DNA of 64,000 nt from Dyadobacter koreensis (GCF_900108855.1 NZ_FNXY01000002.1:372001-436000); one strand, 5' to 3'. Positions 16,337 through 26,529 are shown, counted from the stretch's first letter. Notes: generated by a model not told the origin, from the letters alone. Program-made: numbers and translations.

Positions 16337-17995
16337 TTACATCTTTTTTCCAATCTGGTATAAAACTTTAATTTTCAATCCCGGACCACTCTTTGATGCT
16401 TGAGGAGAAAGTGGTGAAAAATAGGTATATAGATAAGCCTCGGCCTGCAATACAACGGGATGCCAGCTTTTTTCAATCCCGGCTGAAAAATTCAGTGAAT
16501 TGACCAGATTTAAATTCATTTTTTCCGTTACTTTCTCGCTCCGGATAGCTCTGATAATATTAGGTTTCGGGTTTGTCGGATTGAAAAAATCTCTGTAACA
16601 ATCGAACTCTACATCTTGCTTCTGACTAACTGTAAAGTTTGTTCCCGCACCAACAAAAAAAGCAAAGTCATTTTTAAGATCGTTACGATAAGCGACCGTA
16701 AGCGGAATTTGCATAACAGAAGGTTTGATATTAATATTTTCTATACCTTCAAAAGGCATTAGATGAGGTTTATAATCATCCCTGAAGTTCTTTTTCGTTT
16801 TTTCACGGTACGACTTTTCAGAGTAAAAACCTTTTGGTTTAATTTTCAGCCAGCTAAAACCTGTAGAAATAGAAAAATGTTTGGCAACGATCACTTCTGC
16901 AACAGCTGTTCTTACCTGATTTTTTCCTTCCCATTGCTGAGCAAAACCGAAGCGATAAGGAACTTTAAGATTCAGCTTTGGAATTGTCGTTTCGGCTTTT
17001 TTAGCAGAAGTATTATTTTTTTCTGAAACGGGCATTTTCGCTCCACTTGCGCTGGATGCAAGTAAAACACTTTTGACCCGGCTTGGAGAAATCCTTCTGG
17101 CCAAAGAATAGTTCATTCTTCTGGAAACTGTTTGAAAATTGTTTTCCTGTATTGGTGATTGGGTTGCAAGCGCGTCAAATCTGCTGTCAAGTGTTTTGCC
17201 GAAGGCGATTGTATTGACGGTGCCGTTAAAATTTGATCCGGTATTTGATCCTGAAACTACATTTCCACTTCCTGAATTTCCGCTATCTTCCATGCCTTTA
17301 TAGCGGTAAATTTTACCGGCCTTTTCACTGGCAGCCAATGAACCGCTGTCACTGTACCGCTTTATAGTGTTTTTCTCAATATTTTCCGAAGGTTTAGGAT
17401 CAGAAGAAATGATTGTTTCTTCCACAGGCCTATCATTGGCTGAGATATTATTATTAGCCAAAATTTCAGGATTTTTCTTTAAAAGCGGAACTCCTGCACT
17501 TTCTTCGATTATTGAATTATTATCCGTTTTAGTGTCCGATATTCCGTTGGTTTCATCTGCGCTATTCTCAGCTGACCCGGCATTTGCCAATGATTCCCGG
17601 ATATTTTTTTCCTGAGGAACAAATCGATGTTCTTCACGGTATGGATCATAACGCTCATCTTTATCAGCTGGCTGCTTTTGAACCAGATAGACCGTATCCG
17701 TTTTCTGAACAATGGTCGGCGTATTTTTAATAACTTCGATCTGATTCTTTAATGTTTTCACATCCGTCAGCAAATCATTGTTTTGCGAAAGCTGGTTGAC
17801 GTACAAAAAGGCCATGACGGAAGTCACAGCTGCCGCCGCGGCATATCCAAGCCACGAACTATACTGCTGCCAGAACGTTGGTGGCGTGTGGGCATGCATG
17901 TAGTTCTGCATTTTCGTCCAGTCATCTTCATGAAATTCGGGCGTAATGCTCTCTAGCTTTCGGCGTATAGTTTTCTCAAATTTATCAGTTTTCAT
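16337..17995 (-). CDS. ECF-coupled protein: cytoplasmic head, one membrane helix, long linker and apparent outer-membrane barrel
   Basis: A 552-residue protein of unusual layout. Residues 1-45 form a charged cytoplasmic head (EKTIRRKLESITPEFHEDDW) like those of small Bacteroidota anti-sigma factors. One membrane helix follows at about 46-67, then a coiled-coil-like stretch (DLLTDVKTLKNQIEVIKN) and a long Ser/Asn/Glu-rich linker to about 340. The last 210 residues alternate beta strands and turns (FGFAQQWEGKNQVRTAVAEV, later FAFFVGAGTNF and LQAEAYLYTYF), as in outer-membrane barrels. The start overlaps the end of the sigma factor gene by 11 nt, so the two are translationally coupled and it may restrain that sigma factor. 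Barrel and role are inferred. Confidence 0.75.
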   Translation of the reverse strand: MKTDKFEKTIRRKLESITPEFHEDDWTKMQNYMHAHTPPTFWQQYSSWLGYAAAAAVTSVMAFLYVNQLSQNNDLLTDVKTLKNQIEVIKNTPTIVQKTDTVYLVQKQPADKDERYDPYREEHRFVPQEKNIRESLANAGSAENSADETNGISDTKTDNNSIIEESAGVPLLKKNPEILANNNISANDRPVEETIISSDPKPSENIEKNTIKRYSDSGSLAASEKAGKIYRYKGMEDSGNSGSGNVVSGSNTGSNFNGTVNTIAFGKTLDSRFDALATQSPIQENNFQTVSRRMNYSLARRISPSRVKSVLLASSASGAKMPVSEKNNTSAKKAETTIPKLNLKVPYRFGFAQQWEGKNQVRTAVAEVIVAKHFSISTGFSWLKIKPKGFYSEKSYREKTKKNFRDDYKPHLMPFEGIENINIKPSVMQIPLTVAYRNDLKNDFAFFVGAGTNFTVSQKQDVEFDCYRDFFNPTNPKPNIIRAIRSEKVTEKMNLNLVNSLNFSAGIEKSWHPVVLQAEAYLYTYFSPLSPQASKSGPGLKIKVLYQIGKKM

Positions 17996-18599
17996 TGCTC
18001 TTGAATGACTTTATGCCCCAATCACTGGGAAAGAGATGTGGGTAATGCTGTTTTATCAAATGCTGCAGCCGGGCCCTGGCTCGCACATAATGCGAGCGCA
18101 CGGTAGCCTCATTTATTTGCAAAAGGTCTGCTATTTCACGGTGATTGTACCCGTCCACGACGTATAAAAGAAATACATTTTTGTAGATCGGTTTAATTCC
18201 CTGCACTAGCTGTAAAATTTCATCCGCTGTTATCTGGCTCACTACATCTTCATCAAAACGCGGACATGGTGCATCTTCGAGCGAGATCATATCCTCATGA
18301 TGTTTTTTATGTTTACGGTAATAACTTATCGCCGTATTCACCATGATCGTACGAAGCCACGCCTTGAATGGATGCGCAGAATCGTATTTGTCCATGTTGT
18401 TAAACACTTTGAGGAAACCTTCATTCAATACTTCCTCAGCCTCTTCCGTGGTTGAGGTATAGCGCAGGCAAATACTTTTTGAATATCCGAAAAATGACTT
18501 ATACAGATACCTCTGAGCCTGGTTGTTACCAGCTATGCATGCAGAAACGACTGTTCCGAAATCGTTTTCATTAAAGGAAGATTTCTTACCAAATAGCAA
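17985..18599 (-). CDS. ECF-family RNA polymerase sigma factor
   Basis: A 204-residue sigma-70 family member with only regions 2 and 4. Region 2 spans about 35-100, including CLRYTSTTEEAEEVLNEGFLKVF and the PFKAWLRTIMVNTAISYYRK block that binds core polymerase and the -10 region. Region 4, about 130-185, carries the helix-turn-helix NHREIADLLQINEATVRSHY. It directs RNA polymerase to a specific promoter set, not visible here. It overlaps the next gene, a candidate membrane anti-sigma protein, by 11 nt. The 385 bp upstream would hold its own promoter. Confidence 0.93.
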   Translation of the reverse strand: MLFGKKSSFNENDFGTVVSACIAGNNQAQRYLYKSFFGYSKSICLRYTSTTEEAEEVLNEGFLKVFNNMDKYDSAHPFKAWLRTIMVNTAISYYRKHKKHHEDMISLEDAPCPRFDEDVVSQITADEILQLVQGIKPIYKNVFLLYVVDGYNHREIADLLQINEATVRSHYVRARARLQHLIKQHYPHLFPSDWGIKSFKSNEN

Positions 18600-18984
18600 A
18601 GTTAGGGTGTCAAATTGTTAGGATATGAATCTTGTAATAGGAGATACGCCTAAGTTTTATAATCTGTTGCAAAAGAATTTATTCTTATAAAATCTTTCTG
18701 CTAAGTTAAACTTTTTGCCATTTATTATGTCTAACTAAAATCTATATTTTTCGAAATTATCTTACTGATAGTCAGCTTGAAATAATTCGGACATTTTAGA
18801 TACTTAATCAAAAACGGAATCAGGAAGTATAATAAGTTGTTGAGCTAACTATTCTGGTATTTATTATTTGTAGAAAGTTTTAAAATAAAATCCTTCGGTT
18901 TGCAACAACCTTCTTTACAGGTACGTAATGGCGTTTAAAGCGATGTTGCTTTATACCCAGTACACACCTTAAAAGAATGGAATT
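18600..18984. other. Intergenic region between divergent genes
   Basis: 385 bp of AT-rich sequence between the minus-strand sigma factor gene and the plus-strand lipoprotein gene. It must carry both promoters, but no clear TTG-N19-TAnnTTTG pair, RNA gene or repeat was recognised. Confidence 0.5.
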
Positions 18985-19608
18985 ATGAAGAGGATGATTT
19001 TATTGATGGTTGCCTCATTAGGTTTTTGGTTTGTTTCATGTCAGAATGAAAACACGGACATGAGCCCGACGACGGATACGGACGATGTTAGTTTGGAGAC
19101 TGTTGCGGCTTCCGCTGCGCGTTTTTCTGTCGAGGCAGATTCTGTCACGACGCGTAATTGTAAAGGAAAACTGACAGAAGTGGCGGTAGCGGATTTGTCA
19201 GCTGTGATAACAGATTATATTTCGACAATCTATCCATCTTCGACTTTAAAATTCGCGGCGAAGGATGAGAGCGGCAAAATTGTAGTCTCGATTTTGCTTG
19301 CTGACGGAACTCCGAAAGGATTAATTTTTAACGCAGACGGAAGTTTCAGCGCAGAATTAAATGGTCATGCAAAAAGAGCGAAACTAACGGAAGTGGCGGT
19401 TGCTAATCTTCCTGCAACGATAACAGGTTACATCACAGCTAATTATGCAGGTGCCGAAGTTAAGAAAGCAGGTATTAATGCAGATGGACAATATTTTGTG
19501 GGTATCGTACTTGACAGTAAAATAAAAGTACTTCTGTTCAATGCGGACGGCACTTTTAACAGAGAGTTGGAAAAGGCATCAGGCGGAAAAGGCCCTAAAA
19601 GACACTGA
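18985..19608 (+). CDS. PepSY-like two-repeat lipoprotein
   Basis: A 207-residue lipoprotein: signal with lipobox FVSC (Cys19), a T/D-rich linker, then two copies of a roughly 65-residue unit. Copy 1 begins GKLTEVAVADLSAVITDYI and ends FNADGSFSAEL; copy 2 begins KLTEVAVANLPATITGYI and ends FNADGTFNREL. This resembles the PepSY-like domains of Bacteroidota periplasmic proteins (family recalled). Such domains often bind or inhibit partner proteins, but no target is known here. It is divergent from the ECF sigma factor gene, so it may belong to the same response (inference). A terminator follows. Confidence 0.75.
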   Translation: MKRMILLMVASLGFWFVSCQNENTDMSPTTDTDDVSLETVAASAARFSVEADSVTTRNCKGKLTEVAVADLSAVITDYISTIYPSSTLKFAAKDESGKIVVSILLADGTPKGLIFNADGSFSAELNGHAKRAKLTEVAVANLPATITGYITANYAGAEVKKAGINADGQYFVGIVLDSKIKVLLFNADGTFNRELEKASGGKGPKRH

Positions 19609-19632
19609 AAAATTTTGTTAGGGGTGAGTTGG

Positions 19633-19671
19633 AATACGGGGCTGGATTTTCCGGCTCCGTATTTATTTTTT
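19633..19671 (+). terminator. Rho-independent terminator after the lipoprotein gene
   Basis: AATACGGGGC and GCTCCGTATT form a 10-bp stem (one G-U pair), with the inner loop able to pair further as GG/CC, followed by TATTTTTTA. It faces the converging Lrp-family gene, which starts on the other side. Confidence 0.72.
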
Positions 19672-19692
19672 AAACCATTATACGATCATAGC

Positions 19693-20172
19693 TCACTTCG
19701 TTTTCGAATCGAGCATTTCGATTTCGGACGTATTTTTTATTTCTCCCATCACAAACAGACTGTGAGAACTGCCGATATTTTCAAGTGCCCCAAGTTTCTG
19801 CATGAGGAAATGCTGATATTGCGACATATCGTTTACGACTATCTTGAGTAAAAAATCATAGTCGCCGGAAATGTTAAAACATTCCATAACCTCAGGCATC
19901 GCGAGAACAGCCTTCACAAATTTTTCTCCCATCGTCAGGGAGTGTTCTTTCAGGGCAATGTTACAGAAAACCATCAGTTTTTTTCCAACCTTTTCTCTGT
20001 CAACCAGCGCAACATACTTTTTAATTATTCCTTCTTTTTCCAATCGACGGATGCGTTCGTATACAGGGGTATACGAAAGATTTAATTTTTCCGACAATTC
20101 ACGTGTTTTCAACGTAGCATCCTGTTGCAGGTAATGCAGTATTTTGCAATCCGTATCATCCAGATTATACAT
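19693..20172 (-). CDS. Lrp/AsnC family transcriptional regulator
   Basis: A 159-residue DNA-binding regulator. The N-terminal helix-turn-helix covers about 4-60 (DDTDCKILHYLQQD, TRELSEKLNLSYTPVYERIR), followed by a RAM/AsnC ligand domain ending near SHSLFVMGEIKN. Members bind amino acids as dimers or octamers and control amino acid metabolism. The gene is divergent from metH across a 222-bp gap, so metH or methionine metabolism is a possible target, but no operator was recognised. The start ATG at 20172 gives MYNLDDTDCKILH, usual for the family. Confidence 0.9.
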   Translation of the reverse strand: MYNLDDTDCKILHYLQQDATLKTRELSEKLNLSYTPVYERIRRLEKEGIIKKYVALVDREKVGKKLMVFCNIALKEHSLTMGEKFVKAVLAMPEVMECFNISGDYDFLLKIVVNDMSQYQHFLMQKLGALENIGSSHSLFVMGEIKNTSEIEMLDSKTK

Positions 20173-20273
20173 AGATAGATTATCTTTACAGTTAACTATT
20201 ACTATTCAAAAGTAGATAAATTATTTACTGATTGCTTATAAAACAGACGAAGAGTCTGATTTTTTTCAAATTA

Positions 20274-20303
20274 TTGAATAAAACATCTGGTAATGTAAAT
20301 TTG
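20274..20303 (+). promoter_or_regulatory. Putative metH promoter
   Basis: TTG at 20274-20276, a 19-nt spacer, and TAAATTTG at 20296-20303 match the Bacteroidota primary sigma consensus TTG-N19-TAnnTTTG exactly. Transcription would start near 20310, giving a leader of about 85 nt. The leader shows no cobalamin aptamer. Confidence 0.55.
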
Positions 20304-20394
20304 TATTATCAATAAGTGTGCAGTTACAACCTGTATAAAATTATTGAAAGAGTAAAATGGCGGGATTATTTTTCGTAACAGGAAAAAAGACATA

Positions 20395-23300
20395 ATGATA
20401 ACAGCACAGAAGTTTGACATTCGGGAAATTTTAAAAGAGCGTATTCTTGTTCTTGACGGAGCGATGGGTACGATGATACAGCGCTATAAATTAGAAGATT
20501 ATGATTACAGCGGAGAACGTTTCAAAGATTGGCCGCATGACGTAAAAGGTAATAACGATTTACTTTCGCTGACCCGTCCTGATGTGATTAAAGAAATTCA
20601 TGCAGCTTATTTTGAAGCCGGAGCAGATATAGCGGAAACAAATACGTTTTCAGGCACGACGATCGCCATGGCCGATTACGGTATGGAAGAGTTGGTTTAT
20701 GAATTAAATTTTGAATCTGCGAGAATCGCGCGTGAAGTTGCTGACGAATTTACAGAACGTGAACCTGAAAAACCTCGTTTTGTTGCGGGTTCGATCGGTC
20801 CGACAAACAGAACCGCTTCCTTATCTCCGGACGTAAATAATCCTGGGTACCGTGCGATCACATTCGATCAATTGGTTGAGGCTTATTATGAACAGATAAA
20901 AGGTTTGACTGACGGAGGCTGTGATCTTCTTTTGGTTGAAACGGTTTTCGATACTTTGAACGCGAAAGCAGCGCTTTTTGCAATAGATAAATTTTTCACA
21001 GACGCGAAAAATGGTCTGGTTGAAGTATTACCAAGCTGGAAAACAGGAGCTGATGGTTTTTTACCGATCATGGTTTCCGGAACGATCACAGATGCATCGG
21101 GCCGTACGCTTTCCGGGCAAACTACGGAAGCATTTTTAACTTCCATATCCCATTTGCCGTTATTATCAGTTGGTTTGAACTGCGCATTGGGAGCCGATTT
21201 AATGCGCCCGTATGTGCAAATTCTTGCAAAGAATTCTCCTTTTAATACGTCTGCTCACCCAAACGCAGGTCTGCCGAATGAAATGGGAGAGTATGACGAA
21301 TCGCCTGAGCAGATGGGCGAAGTTATTGACGGTTTTTTGAGAGATAGTCTGATCAATATCATCGGTGGCTGCTGCGGAACAACGCCGGGGCATATTCGTG
21401 TGATCGCGGATCTTGCCGGAAAATATAAACCGCGCGTAATTCCTGAGTCTGAAAAGATTTTGAAGCTTTCAGGTCTGGAGCCGATGGATATCACGAAGCT
21501 TACAAATTTTGTTAATATTGGCGAGCGTTGTAATGTTTCAGGTTCAAAAATGTTTGCGCGTCTGATCCGCACAGGAAAATTTGACGAAGCGTTATCTGTC
21601 GCCCGCGATCAGGTTGAAAACGGTGCGCAGGTAATCGATATCAACATGGATGAAGGGATGATCGATGGTGTTGAGGCGATGAAGACTTTCGTGAACCTGA
21701 TCGCTGCTGAACCTGATATTTCACGCGTACCGCTAATGATCGACTCCTCTAAATGGGAGGTTATAGAAGCGGGTTTAAAATGTGTGCAAGGAAAAGCGAT
21801 TGTTAACTCGATTTCCCTGAAAGAGGGTGAAGAGAAATTTAAAGAGTCCGCAAGAGCCGTTTTACGCTATGGTGCGGCTGCCGTTGTTATGGCTTTTGAT
21901 GAAGTAGGACAGGCGGATAATCTTGAAAGAAGAAAAGAAATTTGCAGCCGAGCTTACCGGATTCTGGTGGACGAAGTAGGTTTCCCGGCACAGGATATCA
22001 TTTTCGACCCGAACATCCTAACGGTTGCTACGGGGATGGAAGAGCATAATAATTATGCTGTCGATTTTATCGAATCGATTAAATGGATTAAAGCGAATTT
22101 GCCATTAGCGAAAGTTTCTGGCGGCGTTTCGAACGTGTCATTCAGTTTCCGTGGAAATGAATTGGTGCGTGAAGCGATCCACACAGCATTTTTGTATCAT
22201 GCAATTAAGGCTGGTATGGATATGGGAATTGTAAATGCCGGACAGATCGGGATTTATGATGAAATTCCGAAAGATCTTTTGGTTATGGTTGAAGACGTAC
22301 TTTTGAACCGTAACGAAGAAGCAACTGAGAAATTAGTGGCATTTGCGGAAACGGTAAAAGATAAAGGCAAAGTAGCGACAGGGCCGGATCTTACCTGGCG
22401 GACTTTGCCGGTTCGTGAAAGAATCAGTCATGCTTTGGTAAAAGGGAATGCGGATTTTATTGAAGAGGACGTAGAAGAATGTTTGCCAATGTTCAACCGG
22501 CCTTTGGAAATTATCGAAGGCCCGTTGATGGACGGGATGAGTATTGTCGGCGACTTGTTTGGTGAAGGAAAAATGTTTCTTCCTCAGGTAGTGAAATCTG
22601 CCCGTGTAATGAAAAAAGCGGTGGCATTTTTACAACCTTATATTGAAGCAGAAAAGCAGGAAGGTTCTTCGTTTGCCGGTAAAATTTTGCTTGCAACAGT
22701 GAAAGGTGACGTGCATGATATCGGTAAGAATATTGTTGGCGTGGTATTAGGTTGTAACAACTACGAGATCATCGACCTTGGTGTGATGGTACCGACTGAT
22801 AAAATACTTGCCGCTGCAATTGAACATGATGTTGATATCATCGGGCTTTCAGGATTGATTACTCCTTCGCTGGATGAAATGGTGGGTGTTGCCAAAGAAA
22901 TGGAACGCCGTCATTTTAAAATGCCTCTGCTGATTGGCGGAGCAACAACCTCACGGATTCATACTGCCGTTAAAATCGACCCCAATTATTCTGGGGCAGT
23001 GATACACGTATTAGATGCTTCAAGATCTGTTCCTGTCGCAGGGAAATTGATTCAAAGCGATGTGAGCCAGGCGCAGGTTTTACTTGATATTAAAGGCGAG
23101 TATGCAAAACTTCGTGAAGATCACGCAAAAAGAAGTGGCGAAAAGGCGCATGTGGAAATAAACAAGGCGCGTGAAAACAAAGCAAAAATCGACTGGACCA
23201 ACTTCAAAGCGAAGAAACCTCAGTTTTTGGGGACTCGTGTGTATGATGATTATGATCTTGCTGACATTGCAAAATACATAGACTGGACGCCGTTCTTCCA

Positions 23301-24219
23301 AACCTGGCAACTTCACGGAAAATATCCGAAGATATTTGAAGACAAAGTTGTCGGCGAAGAGGCTATGCGTTTATACGAGGATGCAGCAGTTCTTTTAGGT
23401 CAGATCATACGTGATAAAAGCTTGAAAGCAAAAGCAGTGATTGGTTTCTGGCCGGCAAATTCGATTGAAGATGATATTGTTTTACATCATTTCGAAGAAG
23501 TGGGACAGGGAACTGCCGGCGAGCGTCATGGTTCCGGTGAGCATATCGAATATAAAATAAGTCAGCATTCTGCTGAGCAAATTAGCGGAGGTGAATTGGT
23601 GAACGATACCATGACTGTTTTGCATCACTTGCGTCAGCAAAGTGAAAAAGCAAAAGGTCTTGCGAATTATTGCTTGTCAGATTTCGTAGCTCCTTTGGAA
23701 AGTGGACATATGGATTATATCGGAGGTTTCGCGGTGACAGCCGGTATCGGTATTGAGCCGTTGATCGAGAAATTCGAGGCTGATCATGATGATTATAACA
23801 GTATCATGGTTAAGGCGCTGGGCGACCGTTTGGTTGAGGCTTTAACAGAACTAATGCATGAGCGCGTTCGTAAAGAAATCTGGGGGCAGACGCCAGACGA
23901 AAATTTTACGAATGAAGAATTAATCAAGGAAGCTTATAGTGGCATTCGCCCGGCACCAGGTTATCCTGCATGTCCGGATCATACTGAAAAACGCAAATTA
24001 TTTGATCTGTTAAATGCAGAACAACTAGGTATTACACTGACTGAAAGTTATGCCATGTATCCGGCAAGCAGCGTCAGTGGGTGGTACTTCTCACATCCGG
24101 AAAGTCGCTATTTCCCGGTTGGTAAAATCTTTAAAGATCAGGTTGAAGATTATGCAAGAAGAAAAAACATGCCGCTTGAGGAAATTGAGAAGTGGCTGGC
24201 ACCTGTTCTTGGGTATTAA
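20395..24219 (+). CDS. metH: Cobalamin-dependent methionine synthase
   Basis: Transfers a methyl group from methyl-tetrahydrofolate to homocysteine through methylcobalamin, in the cytoplasm. All modules are present in 1274 residues. The homocysteine domain (1-320) opens with [10 protein letters not shown] and ends with the zinc motif [10 protein letters not shown]. The pterin domain follows at about 355-630 ([12 protein letters not shown]). The cap and B12 domain (about 650-900) has the cobalt-ligand motif [12 protein letters not shown] near 770. The activation domain has [12 protein letters not shown] near 1184. The B12-independent isozyme metE is also in the window, controlled by a riboswitch. 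A terminator follows. Confidence 0.97.
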   Translation: MITAQKFDIREILKERILVLDGAMGTMIQRYKLEDYDYSGERFKDWPHDVKGNNDLLSLTRPDVIKEIHAAYFEAGADIAETNTFSGTTIAMADYGMEELVYELNFESARIAREVADEFTEREPEKPRFVAGSIGPTNRTASLSPDVNNPGYRAITFDQLVEAYYEQIKGLTDGGCDLLLVETVFDTLNAKAALFAIDKFFTDAKNGLVEVLPSWKTGADGFLPIMVSGTITDASGRTLSGQTTEAFLTSISHLPLLSVGLNCALGADLMRPYVQILAKNSPFNTSAHPNAGLPNEMGEYDESPEQMGEVIDGFLRDSLINIIGGCCGTTPGHIRVIADLAGKYKPRVIPESEKILKLSGLEPMDITKLTNFVNIGERCNVSGSKMFARLIRTGKFDEALSVARDQVENGAQVIDINMDEGMIDGVEAMKTFVNLIAAEPDISRVPLMIDSSKWEVIEAGLKCVQGKAIVNSISLKEGEEKFKESARAVLRYGAAAVVMAFDEVGQADNLERRKEICSRAYRILVDEVGFPAQDIIFDPNILTVATGMEEHNNYAVDFIESIKWIKANLPLAKVSGGVSNVSFSFRGNELVREAIHTAFLYHAIKAGMDMGIVNAGQIGIYDEIPKDLLVMVEDVLLNRNEEATEKLVAFAETVKDKGKVATGPDLTWRTLPVRERISHALVKGNADFIEEDVEECLPMFNRPLEIIEGPLMDGMSIVGDLFGEGKMFLPQVVKSARVMKKAVAFLQPYIEAEKQEGSSFAGKILLATVKGDVHDIGKNIVGVVLGCNNYEIIDLGVMVPTDKILAAAIEHDVDIIGLSGLITPSLDEMVGVAKEMERRHFKMPLLIGGATTSRIHTAVKIDPNYSGAVIHVLDASRSVPVAGKLIQSDVSQAQVLLDIKGEYAKLREDHAKRSGEKAHVEINKARENKAKIDWTNFKAKKPQFLGTRVYDDYDLADIAKYIDWTPFFQTWQLHGKYPKIFEDKVVGEEAMRLYEDAAVLLGQIIRDKSLKAKAVIGFWPANSIEDDIVLHHFEEVGQGTAGERHGSGEHIEYKISQHSAEQISGGELVNDTMTVLHHLRQQSEKAKGLANYCLSDFVAPLESGHMDYIGGFAVTAGIGIEPLIEKFEADHDDYNSIMVKALGDRLVEALTELMHERVRKEIWGQTPDENFTNEELIKEAYSGIRPAPGYPACPDHTEKRKLFDLLNAEQLGITLTESYAMYPASSVSGWYFSHPESRYFPVGKIFKDQVEDYARRKNMPLEEIEKWLAPVLGY

Positions 24220-24244
24220 GTAAGTATAAGGTTCATAATAGTTG

Positions 24245-24275
24245 GGAGAGTCGGGCAACCGATTCTCCTTTTTTT
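24245..24275 (+). terminator. Rho-independent terminator of metH
   Basis: GGAGAGTCGG and CCGATTCTCC pair over 10 bp (one G-U) around GCAA, followed by seven T. It lies 25 bp after the metH stop. Confidence 0.85.
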
Positions 24276-24443
24276 ATTTTTTACCGTTACTTAAAAATTT
24301 TCGTACGTATATATAAATCAGGTAATTATACTCTATTTAAAATTTTATTTTATTTAAATATTTGTAACCTAATCAAAATGTCAGGACACTGGCACAAGAT
24401 TTTTGCAAAAAATAAAGAACCAGCACTTTAAAAACACACAGCC

Positions 24444-24971
24444 ATGAAAAGGAATATAATTATTTTCATTTTCTTAATTTTAGTAGCTACCTCCTTCAAA
24501 TTAAGATCCAAAACGCCCTCGGGAATTTTAAATTCTGATTCGAGGGTACTTATCGAACAGGTGTCTGATACGCCATCTGAAAACAAGATCCCGGTTAGAA
24601 ATCTTGAAGAAGAAGTACGTAATCTTGAGAGCCTTGAGAACGAGGCATTATCGAAATCAGATACCGCGACACTGTACGACATTTGGTCACCAGATCTGGT
24701 TGTTAATACGGCGGAAAACAAGATTCTGACCTTTGCAGATTTTAAAAATGGTTTTGAAAGAAATCAGACAAAGCCGTTTTCATATGAAAAAGTGATTGAG
24801 AAAATCACAATTTCCGAAAACGTGGCTGTGGTAATGGGGTATGAAAAAGCTGAAACTGGTAAAAAATCTGCAAAACCTTCTGAAAGTCGTTTTACTGATA
24901 TGTGGATCAAAGATGGTACCGGATGGAAATTGACAGCCCGCCAATGTACCAGTCTGGCTGTGGCAAGGTAA
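24444..24971 (+). CDS. Exported NTF2-like (DUF4440-type) protein
   Basis: A 175-residue protein with an N-terminal signal (MKRNIIIFIFLILVATSF) and an NTF2/SnoaL-like cone domain from about 50. The pattern LENEALSKSDTATLYDIWSPD, then ILTFADFKNGF, VAVVMGYEKAE and WIKDGTGWKLTARQ is that of DUF4440 proteins. These are small ligand-binding or enzyme-like folds of varied or unknown role. No catalytic residue set can be named. It stands alone between the metH terminator and the nucleoside transporter gene, 188 bp before the latter. Confidence 0.8.
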   Translation: MKRNIIIFIFLILVATSFKLRSKTPSGILNSDSRVLIEQVSDTPSENKIPVRNLEEEVRNLESLENEALSKSDTATLYDIWSPDLVVNTAENKILTFADFKNGFERNQTKPFSYEKVIEKITISENVAVVMGYEKAETGKKSAKPSESRFTDMWIKDGTGWKLTARQCTSLAVAR

Positions 24972-25159
24972 ATTCATTTTGTTCTTGTAAACGGTCTCCG
25001 CTACCGGAAACCACTTAATAACTATTAGATATTAGGCGAAAATATTATTGTTTAACGATGATCTGGTAACGGATCAATATCTTATTTTGTCATACCTGTA
25101 ACTTCCAATAGATTTGTTTGTTATTTTGCATCTTGGTTTGATGGTAACAAATTATTTTC

Positions 25160-26398
25160 ATGGAAAGATTTACTGGTCTGTTTGGTATTGTATTGATTTT
25201 GGGTATTGCCTACGCAATGTCAAACAATCGTAAAGCAATTAATTATCGTACGGTTGGCGTCGGGCTGGCAATTCAGTTTGGACTGGCAGTATTTATTCTT
25301 CGGACAGACACAGGGCAAGCTATCTTTCAGTGGCTTGGTGCAAAAGTTCAAAAATTACTCTCTTTTTCAGATAAGGGTGCTGATTTCGTGTTTGGTACTT
25401 TGGTGCGTCCGGAACTGATGGCCAAAGCATTCGGTCCTGGTAACGATTTCGTATTCTTCTTCAAAGTTATTCCAACCATTATTTTCGTAGCTGTTTTGGT
25501 TAATATGCTTTACCACCTTGGCATTATGCAACGCGTCGTTTCGACTATGGCGAAAGGCGTATACTGGTTAATGGGTGTGAGTGGGGCAGAAGCAGTTTCC
25601 AATGTTGCAAGTACTTTTGTAGGGCAGGTAGAGGCGCAGATCATGATTAAACCGTATCTGAAAAACATGACTAATTCGGAGCTTCTGGCTTCCATGACAG
25701 GTAGTTTTGCATGTATTGCCGGCGGTGTTATGGCGGTCTATATTTCCCTTGGCGTTCCGGCTCCTTATCTGATTGCCGCCAGTTTGATGGCTGCCCCAGG
25801 CGCACTGGTTATTTCTAAAATCGTTTTTCCGGAAACGGAAACGTCTAATACCAAAGGTGCTGTAAAACTAGAAATTCAGAAATCACATGCAAATTTATTG
25901 GATGCTATTGCAGCAGGAGCCGGCGAAGGGTTGAAAGTAGGTTTTAACGTTATTGCAATGTTGATTGGTTTTATCGCGTTGGTCGCCTTGCTGGATTACT
26001 TGTTAGGTTTGATCGGCGGTGTTTTCTCATTTCCGCAACTGAGCTTTAATTTTGTCCTTGGAAAAATATTTTCTGTTTTTGCCTGGGCGATGGGTGTTCC
26101 GGGAAAAGATATTGAAGCGGCTGGTTCATTAATGGGTACAAAAATGGTAATTAATGAATTTGTTGCTTATCTGGATATGGTGAAAATGAAAGATACCCTG
26201 GATCATAAAACGATCGTCATCACGAGTTTTGCACTTTGTGGTTTTGCAAATTTTAGTTCTATCGCTATACAGGTGGGGGGAATTGGGGAGTTGGCTCCGA
26301 CGCGACGGGCTGATTTGGCACGACTTGGTTTTAAGGCTTTGATTTGTGGAACGTTGGCCAGTTATATGTCAGCGACTTTGGCCGGATTATTGCTTTAA
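25160..26398 (+). CDS. Concentrative nucleoside transporter (NupC/CNT family)
   Basis: Inner-membrane symporter that takes up nucleosides with H+ or Na+. The 412-residue length and hydrophobic profile fit the CNT core. Visible family regions include GVSGAEAVSNVASTFVGQ, which carries the substrate- and ion-binding turn of the family, the IKPYLKNMTNSELLASMTG segment, and the C-terminal GTKMVINEFVAYLDM followed by GFANFSSIAIQVGG. Substrate range (purine or pyrimidine) cannot be read reliably. It is a single gene with its own terminator. Confidence 0.93.
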   Translation: MERFTGLFGIVLILGIAYAMSNNRKAINYRTVGVGLAIQFGLAVFILRTDTGQAIFQWLGAKVQKLLSFSDKGADFVFGTLVRPELMAKAFGPGNDFVFFFKVIPTIIFVAVLVNMLYHLGIMQRVVSTMAKGVYWLMGVSGAEAVSNVASTFVGQVEAQIMIKPYLKNMTNSELLASMTGSFACIAGGVMAVYISLGVPAPYLIAASLMAAPGALVISKIVFPETETSNTKGAVKLEIQKSHANLLDAIAAGAGEGLKVGFNVIAMLIGFIALVALLDYLLGLIGGVFSFPQLSFNFVLGKIFSVFAWAMGVPGKDIEAAGSLMGTKMVINEFVAYLDMVKMKDTLDHKTIVITSFALCGFANFSSIAIQVGGIGELAPTRRADLARLGFKALICGTLASYMSATLAGLLL

Positions 26399-26423
26399 TT
26401 ACAGAAATTCAAGATTAATTCGA

Positions 26424-26462
26424 GGAGTCAGCTTTTACGGAAGCTGGCTCCTTTTGTTTTTT
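26424..26462 (+). terminator. Rho-independent terminator after the nucleoside transporter
   Basis: GGAGTCAGCTT and AAGCTGGCTCC pair over 11 bp (one wobble) around TTACGG, followed by TTTTGTTTT. Confidence 0.82.
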
Positions 26463-26529
26463 GTGTTGACTGGCATGAATATTTTCGGTTACTTTCAGTA
26501 GTATTAAATTCTCCATTAACACACATAGG

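Noticed and set aside
20244..20266. CAGAC-GAAGA-GTCTG hairpin followed by T run before metH
   Set aside because: The stem is only 5 bp and it lies upstream of the putative promoter, so it cannot be a metH attenuator and is too weak for a confident terminator.
24378..24431. 17-residue frame starting ATG before the DUF4440-type gene
   Set aside because: Too short, AT-rich setting, no family pattern; likely chance.
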